Source: Aliivibrio sp. 1S175 (GTDB lineage: Bacteria; Pseudomonadota; Gammaproteobacteria; Enterobacterales; Vibrionaceae). Taken from it: 64,000 nt of DNA. A program made the position numbers and the translations under genes. Location of the stretch: contig NZ_MAJS01000079.1 of assembly GCF_001690985.1 (NCBI RefSeq), positions 434,001 through 498,000 on the forward strand, read 5' to 3'. The stretch's first letter is position 1. Every line of letters begins with the position of its first letter. Positions 37,710-47,215 of this stretch are shown here, piece after piece. Under the pieces are notes generated by a model that searched no databases, was not told the DNA's origin, and saw nothing but the letters and a program-made list of their open reading frames with translations.

Positions 37710-37993
37710 TGCTAGAAAATTTGCCTGAGAACGAAGTTCATATTTCAAGTTTAGTGGTTCATGTTAAACCTGAATTTTTAAAGCAGACAAAAGAAAAAAT
37801 ACTGGCACTACCGAATACGGAAATCCATGGAGAAAGTGAAGAGGGCAAGTTAATTGTTGTACTTGAAACTGAGAATCAAGGATATATCACCGATTCAATC
37901 GATAAAATAAATGACTTCGAAGGAATTCTAAATGTCGCTTTAGTTTTCCACCAAATCGAGCACTTTGATTCGCAATGTGAGGATGAATCATGA
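37709..37993 (+). CDS. napD: NapA-signal-binding chaperone NapD
   Basis: This 94-residue protein has a ferredoxin-like fold and the family pattern [14 protein letters not shown] at the start and a mid GKLIVVLET strand. NapD binds the twin-arginine signal peptide of NapA before export. It overlaps napF by 1 base and napA by 4 bases, implying coupled translation. An upstream in-frame extension inside napF is rejected. Confidence 0.94.
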   Translation: MLENLPENEVHISSLVVHVKPEFLKQTKEKILALPNTEIHGESEEGKLIVVLETENQGYITDSIDKINDFEGILNVALVFHQIEHFDSQCEDES

Positions 37994-40479
37994 AAATGAC
38001 AAGACGTGCGTTTGTTAAAGCAAACGCCGCAGCATCAGCTGCAGCTGTTGCAGGTATTACATTGCCTGCATCTGCAACTAATTTAATCGTTAGTTCTGAC
38101 GAAACAAAAATTAAATGGGATAAAGCGCCTTGTCGTTTTTGTGGTACTGGCTGTTCTGTACTTGTGGGCACTCAAAATGGTCGTGTTGTTGCGACTCAAG
38201 GTGATCCAGAAGCGCCAGTAAATAAAGGTCTTAACTGTATTAAAGGTTATTTCCTTTCTAAAATTATGTACGGGAAAGATCGTCTTCAAACGCCAATGTT
38301 GCGTATGACTGATGGTCAATACGATAAAGAAGGTGATTTTGCTCCTGTATCTTGGGATGTTGCGTTCGATACAATGGCAGAAAAATGGAAAGCGGCTCTG
38401 AAAAAACACGGTCCAACAGGTGTTGGTATGTTTGGTTCAGGTCAGTGGACTGTAATGGAAGGTTATGCCGCGGTTAAGCTGATGAAAGCCGGTTTCCGTT
38501 CAAATAACATCGACCCGAACGCTCGTCACTGTATGGCTTCTGCGGTAGGTGCGTTTATGCGTACTTTTGGTATTGATGAGCCAATGGGTTGTTACGATGA
38601 TTTTGAACACGCAGATTCTTTTGTATTGTGGGGCTCAAATATGGCTGAAATGCACCCAGTATTATGGACTCGTATTTCAGATCGTCGTTTAAGTAATCCA
38701 CACGTTAAAGTGAACGTATTATCGACTTACTACCATCGTTCATTTGAATTAGCAGACAAAGGGTACATTTTTGAACCTCAATCTGACCTTGCAATTGCTA
38801 ACTTCATCGCTAACTACATCATTCAAAACGATGCAGTGAACTGGGATTTCGTTAATAAACATACGAACTTCAAGCAAGCAACGACTGACATCGGTTATGG
38901 TCTTCGTGATACTGACCCGCTTCAAATGGAAGCTGAGAATCCTAACTCTGGGGCGATGAGCTCGATCAGTTTTGAGGAATATAAAGCGTCAGTTGCACCA
39001 TACACAGCAGAAAAAGCCTCTGAAATGTCAGGTGTATCAGAAGAAGATCTGATCACATTAGCGAAGCAATACGCGGATCCAAAAACGAAAGTAATGTCTT
39101 TATGGACAATGGGTATGAACCAGCACACTCGTGGTGTTTGGATGAACAGTCTTGTCTATAACATTCACTTGTTAACGGGTAAGATTTCAACGCCGGGTAA
39201 CAGTCCATTCTCATTGACTGGTCAGCCTTCTGCATGTGGTACGGCTCGTGAAGTAGGTACATTCTCACATCGTCTACCTGCAGATATGGTTGTTGCTAAT
39301 CCTAAGCACCGTGCAATTTCAGAAAAAATCTGGAAGCTGCCAGAAGGTACATTGAATGGTACACCTGGTGCTCACGCTGTTGTTCAAGATCGCATGCTTA
39401 AAGACGGCAAGATTAATGCTTACTGGGTTATGTGTAACAACAACATGCAAGCGGGCCCAAATATTAATGGTGAGCGTCTTCCGGGTTATCGGAATCCAGA
39501 AAACTTCATTGTGTGCTCTGACCCGTACCCAACAGTAACTGCTCAAGCATCTGATTTGATTCTTCCTACAGCAATGTGGGTAGAGAAAGAAGGGGCTTAC
39601 GGTAATGCAGAGCGTCGTACTCAAGCTTGGTACCAACAAGTACAAGCAAAAGGCGAAGCAAAATCTGATTTATGGCAAATCATGGAATTCTCAAAACGCT
39701 TCACAGTAGAAGAAGTGTGGGGCGAAGAGCTATTAGCTAAAGCACCTGAATTCCGCGGTAAAACTATGTACGACGTACTTTACAAAAATGGCAACGTAGA
39801 TGCCTTCCCATTATCTGAAGCTCAAGAGCTAAATGATGACGCGAAAGATCAAGGCTTCTATGTTCAAAAAGGCCTATTTGAAGAGTATGCAACGTTTGGT
39901 CGTGGTCATGGTCATGATTTAGCACCATACGATACTTACCACCAAGTACGTGGCTTACGTTGGCCTGTTGTTGATGGTAAAGAAACATTATGGCGCTTTA
40001 AAGAAGGCTCAGATCCATACGCTAAAAAAGGATCTGATTGGGACTTCTATGGCAAGCCTGATGGTAAAGCTCTGATTATTTCTGCACCTTATGAAGCGCC
40101 TCCAGAAATTCCTGGTGAAGAGTTTGATATGTGGTTATGTACTGGCCGAGTTCTTGAGCATTGGCATACAGGAACAATGACTCGTCGTGTTCCTGAACTG
40201 TATAAAGCCGTTCCAGATGCACTTTGTTATATTCATCCAGCGGATGCGAAAAAACGTGATTTACGCCGTGGTGAAGAAGTATTAATTTCAAACAAGCGTG
40301 GTGAAGTTCGCGTTCGTGTTGAAACTCGTGGCCGTAACCGTCCGCCAGAAGGATTGGTCTTTGTACCATTCTTTGATGCTCGCATCTTAATTAACAAGTT
40401 GATTTTGGACGCAACCGATCCGCTTTCTAAGCAAACGGATTACAAAAAATGCCCAGTTAAAATCACTAAAATTGCTTAA
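37990..40479 (+). CDS. napA: Periplasmic nitrate reductase catalytic subunit NapA
   Basis: NapA reduces nitrate to nitrite in the periplasm using Mo-bisMGD and one [4Fe-4S] cluster. The 829-residue precursor starts with a Tat signal ([13 protein letters not shown]) and an Ala-rich core. The cluster ligands are in [12 protein letters not shown] and NCIKGYF, and the Mo-ligating Cys is in [10 protein letters not shown]. The C-terminal molydopterin-binding domain ([18 protein letters not shown]) is intact. Length matches E. coli (828). It is translationally coupled to napD. Confidence 0.98.
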   Translation: MKMTRRAFVKANAAASAAAVAGITLPASATNLIVSSDETKIKWDKAPCRFCGTGCSVLVGTQNGRVVATQGDPEAPVNKGLNCIKGYFLSKIMYGKDRLQTPMLRMTDGQYDKEGDFAPVSWDVAFDTMAEKWKAALKKHGPTGVGMFGSGQWTVMEGYAAVKLMKAGFRSNNIDPNARHCMASAVGAFMRTFGIDEPMGCYDDFEHADSFVLWGSNMAEMHPVLWTRISDRRLSNPHVKVNVLSTYYHRSFELADKGYIFEPQSDLAIANFIANYIIQNDAVNWDFVNKHTNFKQATTDIGYGLRDTDPLQMEAENPNSGAMSSISFEEYKASVAPYTAEKASEMSGVSEEDLITLAKQYADPKTKVMSLWTMGMNQHTRGVWMNSLVYNIHLLTGKISTPGNSPFSLTGQPSACGTAREVGTFSHRLPADMVVANPKHRAISEKIWKLPEGTLNGTPGAHAVVQDRMLKDGKINAYWVMCNNNMQAGPNINGERLPGYRNPENFIVCSDPYPTVTAQASDLILPTAMWVEKEGAYGNAERRTQAWYQQVQAKGEAKSDLWQIMEFSKRFTVEEVWGEELLAKAPEFRGKTMYDVLYKNGNVDAFPLSEAQELNDDAKDQGFYVQKGLFEEYATFGRGHGHDLAPYDTYHQVRGLRWPVVDGKETLWRFKEGSDPYAKKGSDWDFYGKPDGKALIISAPYEAPPEIPGEEFDMWLCTGRVLEHWHTGTMTRRVPELYKAVPDALCYIHPADAKKRDLRRGEEVLISNKRGEVRVRVETRGRNRPPEGLVFVPFFDARILINKLILDATDPLSKQTDYKKCPVKITKIA

Positions 40480-40549
40480 TTAATAATTGATAGACCATCT
40501 GATGTGGTGGTCTATTTCAAAGAGTTTGCCTTAAGGCGGAGAAAGTAGA

Positions 40550-41038
40550 ATGAAAAAATTCATTATAACGCTTCTATCAATTGGACTGTTGTTTGCAGGT
40601 GCAGTACAAGCAGAATCAGAACAAACTACCGAATCACCATCCACGGAATTAAATAACCCTGGTGGCATCGGTGGCGTTGAATCATTACGTGGGGCTTCAG
40701 AGTTAGAAACGACACGCCCAGCGGATGACTTTAAACGTTTCCCTCGTGACCATGCGTTAGAAAGTGATTACGTTTATCAACCACCATTGGTTCCTCATAC
40801 CATTCGCAACTATGAAGTATCATTAAACGCAAATAAGTGTTTATCGTGCCATAGCTGGAAGAATGCAAAAGAAATGGGTGCAACTAAGATCAGTGTAACG
40901 CACTATGTAAACCGTGAAGATGCTGTTCTTTCAGATGTATCACCTCGACGTTACTTCTGTCTACAATGTCACGTCCCTCAAGCTGATGCAAAACCATTAG
41001 TTGAAAATGAATTTGAACGTGTGGACTCATTGCGCTAG
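40550..41038 (+). CDS. napB: Periplasmic nitrate reductase diheme cytochrome c subunit NapB
   Basis: This 162-residue protein has a signal peptide (ending VQAES) and two heme motifs, CLSCH and CLQCH, with the conserved region RRYFCLQCHVPQADAKPLV. NapB passes electrons from NapC to NapA. It is a little longer than E. coli NapB (149), with an acidic Thr/Ser-rich N-terminal linker. An AAGGCGGAGAAAG ribosome region precedes it. Confidence 0.96.
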   Translation: MKKFIITLLSIGLLFAGAVQAESEQTTESPSTELNNPGGIGGVESLRGASELETTRPADDFKRFPRDHALESDYVYQPPLVPHTIRNYEVSLNANKCLSCHSWKNAKEMGATKISVTHYVNREDAVLSDVSPRRYFCLQCHVPQADAKPLVENEFERVDSLR

Positions 41039-41070
41039 TTAATAGCCAATACAGTTAAGAGAGGCTATAC

Positions 41071-41646
41071 ATGAAACTATTAAAAGCATTTTGGAAGCGT
41101 TTTTCTTCTCCAAGTAAAGCAGCAGTAGGTATTGTCCTATTTATGGGCTTTATGGGTGGTTTGCTTTTCTGGGGCGCATTTAACACGGGTATGGAAGCAA
41201 CCAATACAGAAGAGTTTTGTTCTGGTTGCCATGCACCAATCGTTAAAGAGATCCAAGAAACCATTCACTATTCAAACCGTTCTGGTGTTCGAGCAATCTG
41301 TTCTGATTGTCACGTACCTCATAACTGGACAGATAAAATTGTACGTAAAGTTCAAGCATCAAAAGAATTGTTTGCTCATTACGTAACAAAAACGATTGAT
41401 ACTGAAGAGAAATTTAAAGAGCGTCGAGGTCATCTGGCAGAGCGAGAGTGGCATCGAATGAAAGAAAATAACTCTCAGGAATGTCGTAATTGTCATGAAT
41501 TTAATTATATGGATTTCTCTGAGCAAGGCCCTCGTAGTGCGAAGCAGCATTCAACGGCACTAGCATCAGGTGATAAAACATGTGTTGATTGTCATAAAGG
41601 TATCGCACATAAGCTGCCTGATATGTCTGGCGTTGAAGGGTGGTAA
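41071..41646 (+). CDS. napC: Membrane-anchored tetraheme cytochrome c NapC
   Basis: This 191-residue NapC/NirT-family quinol dehydrogenase has one N-terminal membrane anchor (VGIVLFMGFMGGLLFWGAF). Four heme-binding motifs follow: CSGCH, CSDCH, CRNCH and CVDCH. It oxidises menaquinol or ubiquinol and feeds NapB. It is 32 bases after napB, with AAGAGAGG upstream of the ATG. No napG/napH lies in the cluster, so NapC is the only visible quinol link. Confidence 0.96.
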   Translation: MKLLKAFWKRFSSPSKAAVGIVLFMGFMGGLLFWGAFNTGMEATNTEEFCSGCHAPIVKEIQETIHYSNRSGVRAICSDCHVPHNWTDKIVRKVQASKELFAHYVTKTIDTEEKFKERRGHLAEREWHRMKENNSQECRNCHEFNYMDFSEQGPRSAKQHSTALASGDKTCVDCHKGIAHKLPDMSGVEGW

Positions 41647-41656
41647 GGAGCTTACT

Positions 41657-41788
41657 ATGAGTACGTTAGAATCGGTTATTTGGCATACGTTAGGTTATAT
41701 AGCGATGCCTTCAATCATCCTTGGAGGCTTTGCTGTTGTTGCAGTATTGTCTATTTGGGTACTGTCAATTAAAGCTGACAAAGAATAA
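41657..41788 (+). CDS. 43-residue membrane peptide at the end of the nap operon
   Basis: This is an open frame of 43 residues from the ATG at 41657 with AAGGAG 8 bases upstream, 10 bases after the napC stop. The sequence has one strong membrane segment (PSIILGGFAVVAVLSIWVLSI, residues about 17-37) and an amphipathic start MSTLESVIWHTLGYIAM. It resembles the short TIGR02808-type proteins I recall from Vibrio nap clusters. It is easily missed because of its size; a longer upstream extension lies inside napC. Function is unknown; assembly or stability of NapC is only a guess. Confidence 0.75.
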   Translation: MSTLESVIWHTLGYIAMPSIILGGFAVVAVLSIWVLSIKADKE

Positions 41789-41810
41789 CTTTAGACCTTA
41801 TTAAAATAAT

Positions 41811-41848
41811 AAAAAAGAGATGACGCTTAATTGCGACATCTCTTTTTT
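41811..41848. terminator. Terminator of the nap operon
   Basis: AAAAAAGAGATG pairs with CATCTCTTTTTT, with a further CGC/GCG pair inside the loop. T runs on both strands serve nap and the convergent DUF2956 gene. Confidence 0.88.
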
Positions 41849-41853
41849 TATGA

Positions 41854-42213
41854 TTAAAAGCCAGATGTAGAATAATAAATAAATCCTACCCAACTTAGAG
41901 CCAGTAATACCCATGGTAACGCTTTGTTTGATTTTGGCTTGGCATTATCTTTTAGTATTGCTTTATCTTTTATTTCAGGTTGATCAGTATTGTGTTGTTT
42001 TGTACGTAATGTTTTTTTCTTTAGCTTATCCGCTTCTCTTGCCTTTTCTTTTTGCTGTTTTTTATAAAGAGTAATACCTTTCTCTATTCCTTGTGCAATC
42101 AATTTAGTTTGCTCTTTTGTTTGAGCCGGTTTTTGTGTAGCTTTAGCTATCTTCATAGCTTCTTGTTGTGACTCAACAGAAATCGTTTCTTTTGCTTTTT
42201 TATTATTAGTCAT
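41854..42213 (-). CDS. DUF2956-like protein
   Basis: This 119-residue protein has the family core QEAMKIAKATQKPAQTKEQTKLIAQGIEKG at residues about 17-46, a long Lys-rich helix (about 47-95) that is probably coiled, and a C-terminal membrane anchor (LPWVLLALSWVGFIYYS). It is a tail-anchored inner-membrane protein of unknown function common in Vibrio and Shewanella. It stands alone between nap and yfeZ. Confidence 0.75.
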   Translation of the reverse strand: MTNNKKAKETISVESQQEAMKIAKATQKPAQTKEQTKLIAQGIEKGITLYKKQQKEKAREADKLKKKTLRTKQHNTDQPEIKDKAILKDNAKPKSNKALPWVLLALSWVGFIYYSTSGF

Positions 42214-42416
42214 AGATAGTCTTTATTTTTAATATTTGAGAGTATTTTTATGTATATTTAAACAGTAACTGATACAAAGTGTGACGGCAACATTGCTTTT
42301 GAATTTTGAGTTGGTTTTAGCTCAAAGTTTTAATTTTATCCAATCGTTATTTTTAATTATTTCAGTAAGCTGACTAAGTCTACTGAGAAAGTTGTTAGTT
42401 TATTTGAAGGTAGAGA

Positions 42417-42866
42417 ATGCACTATTCATTTGATGAATATGACGAGCATGGCTGGTTGAAGCCACCAATGTGGTTATGGTTTGGTTGGGCAATTTTAATT
42501 CGTTCTGTTGTTGTTTTTGTAATGGCTGGAGCGAGTCGTGAGCAAGGAACAGATTTACTTGCATTGTTTTACCCTAATCATACGCACCTTTATACTAGTT
42601 TGTATTTAAGCTTACCCATTGTATTTTTTATGTGGTTAAGTAATTTTAAAAAGCCGACACGGCCTCTTATGCTCACCCTTTGGAAGCAAGGTCGATGGCT
42701 TACCATTATTATGGTTCTTATTGATCTCACCATGCTAATACAATCAGTCGTGGTGAATCGTGGAGAGTTTCAGTTAGGAAGCGCGGTAATTATCCTATTT
42801 CTTAGCTGGTTTTTAATATTTTTGTTCCGAAGTAAACGAGTGAAAATATGTTTTAGTCTGACTTAA
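42417..42866 (+). CDS. DUF2919 inner-membrane protein (YfeZ-like)
   Basis: This 149-residue protein has four hydrophobic segments (about 19-37, 61-76, 93-112 and 122-139). It starts YSFDEYDEHGWLKPPMWLW, a signature of DUF2919/YfeZ. In E. coli yfeZ is close to yfeX, and here yfeX is two genes downstream, which supports the call. Function is unknown. It is 13 bases before the next gene. Confidence 0.78.
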   Translation: MHYSFDEYDEHGWLKPPMWLWFGWAILIRSVVVFVMAGASREQGTDLLALFYPNHTHLYTSLYLSLPIVFFMWLSNFKKPTRPLMLTLWKQGRWLTIIMVLIDLTMLIQSVVVNRGEFQLGSAVIILFLSWFLIFLFRSKRVKICFSLT

Positions 42867-42879
42867 AAGGGGGCAGACA

Positions 42880-43272
42880 ATGGATTTATCAACAAGCGCA
42901 TTATTATTTAGTGCATTATTAAGCCCACTAGTAATGGCGGATTGGCAATTGGATTTGGGGTTAGAGATTAATCGCCCGAATATGCAACGCATAACGAACT
43001 CATCAGCGTCATTAGTGTTGGGTGAAGAAACGTTAGTTTTTAATTCAATCGATAAACAATCCCAAGTACAAGCGTGGGCTGAGCTTAAAAATATCGACGC
43101 TGAAAATGTTGAAATTGCTTTTCGTGTCACTGAAGAAGAAGGTGAAGGGAACATCAGAATATTATGTGCTCCAACAATTATTACCAAATTAAATAATTTA
43201 GAGTCTTATATGGTGTCAGATTCTTCAGCAAATGAAACAGTAAAACTTTCGGTTGAGGTAATTTCTTCATAA
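42880..43272 (+). CDS. Small exported protein of unknown function
   Basis: This 130-residue protein has a weak signal sequence (ALLFSALLSPLVMADW, cleavage near VMA-D). The predicted mature part is beta-rich and acidic, with one cysteine (LCAPTI). An AAGGGGG site precedes the ATG by about 6 bases. It lies between yfeZ and yfeX on the same strand. I do not recognise the family. YfeZ-linked partners with this layout could be envelope proteins, but nothing in the sequence gives a function. Confidence 0.6.
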   Translation: MDLSTSALLFSALLSPLVMADWQLDLGLEINRPNMQRITNSSASLVLGEETLVFNSIDKQSQVQAWAELKNIDAENVEIAFRVTEEEGEGNIRILCAPTIITKLNNLESYMVSDSSANETVKLSVEVISS

Positions 43273-43354
43273 ACTCTTATTTTTTATCAAACACTCCCAT
43301 AGTTTATTACATATAATGAGCTCAGTTAATTCAAAATAGAAAGGAACTGAGTTC

Positions 43355-44260
43355 ATGTCACATACTCCTCAAAATGCATTACTGCCAGAACCAGATCGAT
43401 TTGCATTATACGTAACGTTAAATATCAAAACTAACGCTCAGCTTGTATTAGAGCAACTGCAAGCACTTCCCTCATTAATTACTGAACTAAATGAAAGTCA
43501 GCCTGATGCGAACTTAAGTAGCGCAATCTCTTTTGGTGCTGATTTTTGGGCTACGTTATCTTCTCCAATGCCCCCTGAATTGGCAAAGTTTACGCAATTA
43601 GGTAAAGGCGATATTATCGCACCAGCAACACATGGTGACGTATTAATTCATATTCACTCAAATCGACATGATTTGCATTTCTATATTTTACGTAAACTAA
43701 TGAATGTAATTTCTGAGTACGTAGAAATTCAAGAAGAGACTTCAGGATATCGCTTCCTAGATTCTCGTGATATGACTGATTTTGTTGATGGGACAGAAAA
43801 CCCTAAAAATGAAGCGCGCGCTGAAGTGGCATTAATTAAAGACGGTGAATTTGCGGGTGGAAGCTACATGATGTGTCAACGTTTCGTGCATAAGATCCCT
43901 GCATGGAATCGTTTATCTGTTGCGGCACAAGAAAAAGTCATTGGTCGTACTAAGCCTGATTCAATAGAGCTAGAAGACGTTCCAGCAGCTTCTCACGTAG
44001 GTCGAGTTGATATTAAAGAAAATGGTAAAGGCGTTAAGATTTTACGCCATAGCTTGCCATACGGCTCGGTATCGGGTGATCATGGTTTACTGTTTATCGC
44101 ATATTGCCATTCTGTTCATAATTTCCAGGTCATGTTGGATAATATGTACGGTGAAATCGATGGTAAAACAGATCAATTGTTACGTTTTACGGATGCTGTT
44201 ACTGGTGGCTACTTCTTCGCACCATCACAAGAAATGTTCGCTGAGCTAAAGGTTAAATAA
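43355..44260 (+). CDS. yfeX: Dyp-type heme peroxidase YfeX
   Basis: This 301-residue member of the dye-decolorizing peroxidase family is close to E. coli YfeX (299). The GxxDG-like catalytic segment is FVDGTENPKNEAR, and the proximal heme His lies in the SHVGRVDIKENGKG region. The distal Arg is in ILRHSLPYGS. Cytoplasmic DyP enzymes oxidise porphyrinogens and dyes with peroxide. An AAAGGAACTGAG site lies upstream. No encapsulin gene or Tat signal is nearby, consistent with the YfeX class. Confidence 0.93.
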   Translation: MSHTPQNALLPEPDRFALYVTLNIKTNAQLVLEQLQALPSLITELNESQPDANLSSAISFGADFWATLSSPMPPELAKFTQLGKGDIIAPATHGDVLIHIHSNRHDLHFYILRKLMNVISEYVEIQEETSGYRFLDSRDMTDFVDGTENPKNEARAEVALIKDGEFAGGSYMMCQRFVHKIPAWNRLSVAAQEKVIGRTKPDSIELEDVPAASHVGRVDIKENGKGVKILRHSLPYGSVSGDHGLLFIAYCHSVHNFQVMLDNMYGEIDGKTDQLLRFTDAVTGGYFFAPSQEMFAELKVK

Positions 44261-44345
44261 TACGGTTCTAAAGCTAAAGTAGGTGCCATTAGAAATAATG
44301 GTATTTGCTTAATGCCAATGTAATTATTTATGTTAGAGCAGATAC

Positions 44346-44388
44346 AAAAAGGCCGCTGTTTTCTCTTAGAGAGAACAGCGGCCTTTTT
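44346..44388. terminator. Long terminator downstream of yfeX
   Basis: A 20-bp stem with a single mismatch (left arm starts AAAAAGGCCGCTGTTTTCTC) and a TTA loop is followed by a T run. It can act in both directions and lies 86 bases after yfeX. Confidence 0.85.
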
Positions 44389-44406
44389 AATGTCTTCTGT
44401 AAACTA

Positions 44407-44568
44407 ATACCAATGCCATTAATTATCTGATCATTCTTACTGGTTAAATCACTTAATAGTTGCGTTAAAAATTAGTATTGTAGAATAACTACAGATAAGA
44501 ATTTTTGCCTTACTCTTAAGTGGTTTCCCTGCGTAATAAATAGAATATCTAATTAGTTACATTGGTAT
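44407..44568. mobile_element. MITE-like palindromic element
   Basis: The perfect terminal inverted repeats ATACCAATG (44407-44415) and CATTGGTAT (44560-44568) are extended by a partly matching TAATTA/TAATTA segment. Nested inner complements follow: CACTTAA with TTAAGTG and AAAAATT with AATTTTT. The element is about 162 bases and has no coding frame, so the whole could fold as one long imperfect hairpin. Similar ATACCAATG-ended repeats are common in Vibrio/Aliivibrio intergenic regions as I recall. No clear target duplication was found. Confidence 0.6.
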
Positions 44569-44589
44569 AAATCAATCGATTAGGAAAGA

Positions 44590-45099
44590 TTATTTAGTTA
44601 CTTTAAGAACTGGAGATTCACCAACAGTAACAGCACCAGAAAGCTTAGTAAGCTCTTTGATTTCGTCCATGTTAGAGATAACAACAGGAGTTAACGTTGA
44701 TTTAGCGTGCTCTTCTAGGTACGCAAGATCGAATTCGATTACTGTGTCGCCAGCTTTAACTTCTTGGCCTTCTTCAGCGATACGAGTAAAGCCTTTGCCT
44801 TTTAGTTCAACAGTATCGATACCGAAGTGAACAAAAAGCTCGATGCCATCGTTAGATTCGATAGAGAAAGCGTGGTTAGTTTCGAAGATTTTACCGATTG
44901 TACCGTTTACTGGAGCAACCATTTTGTTGCCAGCAGGTTTGATAGCAATACCATCACCAACGATTTTTTCAGCGAATACTACGTCTGGCACATCTTCGAT
45001 GTTTACAATTTCACCAGAAAGAGGTGCGATGATGTCGATAGCACCAACGTTAGCGCTTTCAGAAGAAAATGCGCTTTTAATTTTGTCAAACAGACCCAT
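44590..45099 (-). CDS. crr: PTS glucose-specific EIIA component
   Basis: EIIA-Glc carries phosphate from HPr to the glucose permease and regulates adenylate cyclase and sugar permeases. The 169-residue protein equals E. coli Crr in length. The phospho-His is His91 ([12 protein letters not shown]) and the helper His is His76 (TNHAFSI). The N-terminal amphipathic start [12 protein letters not shown] is present. It is the last gene of ptsHI-crr and is separated from ptsI by a perfect hairpin. Confidence 0.97.
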   Translation of the reverse strand: MGLFDKIKSAFSSESANVGAIDIIAPLSGEIVNIEDVPDVVFAEKIVGDGIAIKPAGNKMVAPVNGTIGKIFETNHAFSIESNDGIELFVHFGIDTVELKGKGFTRIAEEGQEVKAGDTVIEFDLAYLEEHAKSTLTPVVISNMDEIKELTKLSGAVTVGESPVLKVTK

Positions 45100-45126
45100 T
45101 GTGTAGCTCCCTAAAGTTTATATTAA

Positions 45127-45151
45127 ATAGCCACTAAAACTTAGTGGCTAT
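45127..45151 (-). other. Intercistronic hairpin ptsI/crr
   Basis: The perfect 11-bp stem ATAGCCACTAA/TTAGTGGCTAT has a 3-base loop. On the minus strand only a short T-rich stretch follows, so it is a weak terminator or an RNA stability element. Confidence 0.55.
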
Positions 45152-45175
45152 ATTTAATTCTTTGCAACTATACTA

Positions 45176-46900
45176 TTACTTAGTATTTTCTGCGATAAAT
45201 TTTTCAACGTGAGCTTCAATTTCTGCTGCTGTAGGCATTTGAAGTGCTTCATCTGCCATTGCTTTTACTGCTGCAAAGTTTGAGTTACGAACGATTTTCT
45301 TAACAAGAGGGATAGAAATACCGCTCATGCTGAATTCGTCTAAGCCCATACCAAGAAGAAGTAAGCTTGCACGATCATCACCCGCTAACTCGCCACACAT
45401 ACCTGTCCATTTGCCTTCTTTGTGAGAAGCATCGATTACTTGCTTAATTACAAGCAGAACCGCTGGAGATAGTGGGTTGTACAGATGAGAAATCATTTCG
45501 TTACCACGGTCAACAGCAAGAGTATATTGCGTTAAATCGTTAGTACCGATAGAGAAGAAGCTAACTTCTTTCGCTAAGTGATGTGCAATTGCAGCGGCAG
45601 CAGGCGTTTCAACCATAACACCGATCTCGATGCTTTCGTCAAACGCTAGGCCTTCAGCTCGAAGTTCTACTTTGTATTCTTCGATTGCTTTTTTCAGCTC
45701 ACGGATTTCTTCAACAGAAATGATCATTGGGAACATGATACGCAGTTTACCGTGTGCAGAGGCACGTAAAATACCACGTAATTGATCACGTAGAATTTCA
45801 CGACGGTCTAAACTGATACGGATTGCACGCCATCCTAAGAATGGGTTCATTTCTTCAGGAAGATCCATGTATGGTAGATCTTTATCACCACCGATATCCA
45901 TAGTACGGATAATCACTGATTCACCATGCATCGCTTCTGCTACTTCTTTATAAGCAACATACTGCTCTTCTTCAGTAGGAAGTGCATCACGATCCATGAA
46001 TAGGAATTCTGTACGATATAGACCAACACCTTCACCGCCGTTACGAATAATACCTTCACAATCTTTCACTGTGCCGATGTTACCGCAAACTTCAACTTGG
46101 TGGCCATCTAGAGTGATAGCTGGTAGGTCTTTTAGTTTTGCTAGTTCTTCTTTTTCAGCAACTAAGTCGTCACGAATTTTTTTCGATTCAGCCAGTTCTG
46201 CTTCTGATGGGTTGATAACAATTCTGTTGTTAACCGCATCAAGAATTAACATGTCGCCATTTTTCACTTGCTTAGTGATATCGTTTGTACCAACGATAGC
46301 AGGAAGTTCAAGAGAACGCGCCATGATAGAGGTGTGAGAAGTACGACCGCCGATGTCACAAGCAAAACCAAGAACGTAGTCTAGGTTTATTTGTGCCGTT
46401 TCAGACGGTGTTAAATCTTTAGCAACTAGGATAACTTCTTCATTGATATTACTCAGTGAAACAATGTTGATACCTAATGCATTTTTAACAAAGCGGCTAC
46501 CGATATCACGGATATCTGTAGCGCGCTCTTTTAGATAATCATCATCTAAAGATTCAAGTGCACACGCTTGCTCTTCAATTACAGAGTAAATTGCAAAATC
46601 AGCAGCAAGCTTTTCGTCTTTGATAAGTGCTAAGATTTCTTCTTCTAGCTCTTCATCTTCAAGAAGCATAATGTGCCCCTCAAAAATTGCTTCTTTTTCT
46701 TCGCCGAATGTTGCTAGCGCTTTCGCTTTAACCGCTTCTAATTGCTCAGAAGACTTAGCTCTAGCGTCAAAGAAACATTTAACTTCTGCTTCTATTTGAG
46801 ATTCAGAGATTGGAGTTTTGTTTAGGACAATTTCATCTTCCTGAAGTAATAATGCTTTACCAAAAGCAATACCTGGAGATGCTAGAATGCCTGAAATCAT
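45176..46900 (-). CDS. ptsI: PTS enzyme I
   Basis: Enzyme I autophosphorylates from PEP and passes phosphate to HPr. The 574-residue protein has the HPr-binding helical domain, the phospho-His in [13 protein letters not shown], the PEP-binding segments [12 protein letters not shown] and [10 protein letters not shown], and the active-site Cys in GMCGELAGD. The length is one residue short of E. coli (575). It lies 57 bases after ptsH, in the order ptsH-ptsI-crr. Confidence 0.98.
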   Translation of the reverse strand: MISGILASPGIAFGKALLLQEDEIVLNKTPISESQIEAEVKCFFDARAKSSEQLEAVKAKALATFGEEKEAIFEGHIMLLEDEELEEEILALIKDEKLAADFAIYSVIEEQACALESLDDDYLKERATDIRDIGSRFVKNALGINIVSLSNINEEVILVAKDLTPSETAQINLDYVLGFACDIGGRTSHTSIMARSLELPAIVGTNDITKQVKNGDMLILDAVNNRIVINPSEAELAESKKIRDDLVAEKEELAKLKDLPAITLDGHQVEVCGNIGTVKDCEGIIRNGGEGVGLYRTEFLFMDRDALPTEEEQYVAYKEVAEAMHGESVIIRTMDIGGDKDLPYMDLPEEMNPFLGWRAIRISLDRREILRDQLRGILRASAHGKLRIMFPMIISVEEIRELKKAIEEYKVELRAEGLAFDESIEIGVMVETPAAAAIAHHLAKEVSFFSIGTNDLTQYTLAVDRGNEMISHLYNPLSPAVLLVIKQVIDASHKEGKWTGMCGELAGDDRASLLLLGMGLDEFSMSGISIPLVKKIVRNSNFAAVKAMADEALQMPTAAEIEAHVEKFIAENTK

Positions 46901-46957
46901 AGCTTTACCTTAACATTGATCAAATTAGAGAATGAGAATAATTAAAGAAAAAGCTGA

Positions 46958-47215
46958 TTAATGCAGCTCGTCCATTAGTTTAACTAGGTGGTCTACTGCT
47001 TCTTTCTCTTGAGCGCCTTCAGCAGAGATAGTTACGTTAGTACCTTTAGTTAGACCTAAAGTTTGTAGTTTGAAAAGGCTAGTAGCACTTGCGCTTTTAC
47101 CGTTAGAAGTAACAGTGATTTTTGCATCAAAACCTTTCGCTTCTTTAACGAACTGAGCCGCTGGACGAGTGTGAAGGCCGTTTTCTGCAGTGATTACTAC
47201 GTCTTGTGAATACAT
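46958..47215 (-). CDS. ptsH: PTS phosphocarrier protein HPr
   Basis: HPr shuttles phosphate from enzyme I to the EIIA proteins. The 85-residue protein has the phospho-His15 in [10 protein letters not shown] and a Ser46-region segment [16 protein letters not shown]. Length and sequence match enterobacterial HPr. It is the first gene of the operon, with a leader region of more than 200 bases upstream. Confidence 0.98.
   Translation of the reverse strand: MYSQDVVITAENGLHTRPAAQFVKEAKGFDAKITVTSNGKSASATSLFKLQTLGLTKGTNVTISAEGAQEKEAVDHLVKLMDELH

Larger units (their letters stand above)
44261..44589. other. Intergenic region yfeX/crr (329 bp)
   Basis: It has no open frame. It contains the long terminator 44346-44388 and the MITE-like inverted-repeat element 44407-44568, and little else apart from short fragments resembling the element ends near 44298-44325. 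Confidence 0.6.

Noticed and set aside
38083-40369. Antisense frames inside napA
   Set aside because: They are a by-product of codon use in napA, with no family resemblance or start signals.
44407-44568. Reading the palindromic element as an sRNA or a tRNA-like gene
   Set aside because: There is no promoter with good spacing and no cloverleaf. The terminal inverted repeats and nested symmetry fit a MITE-like element better.
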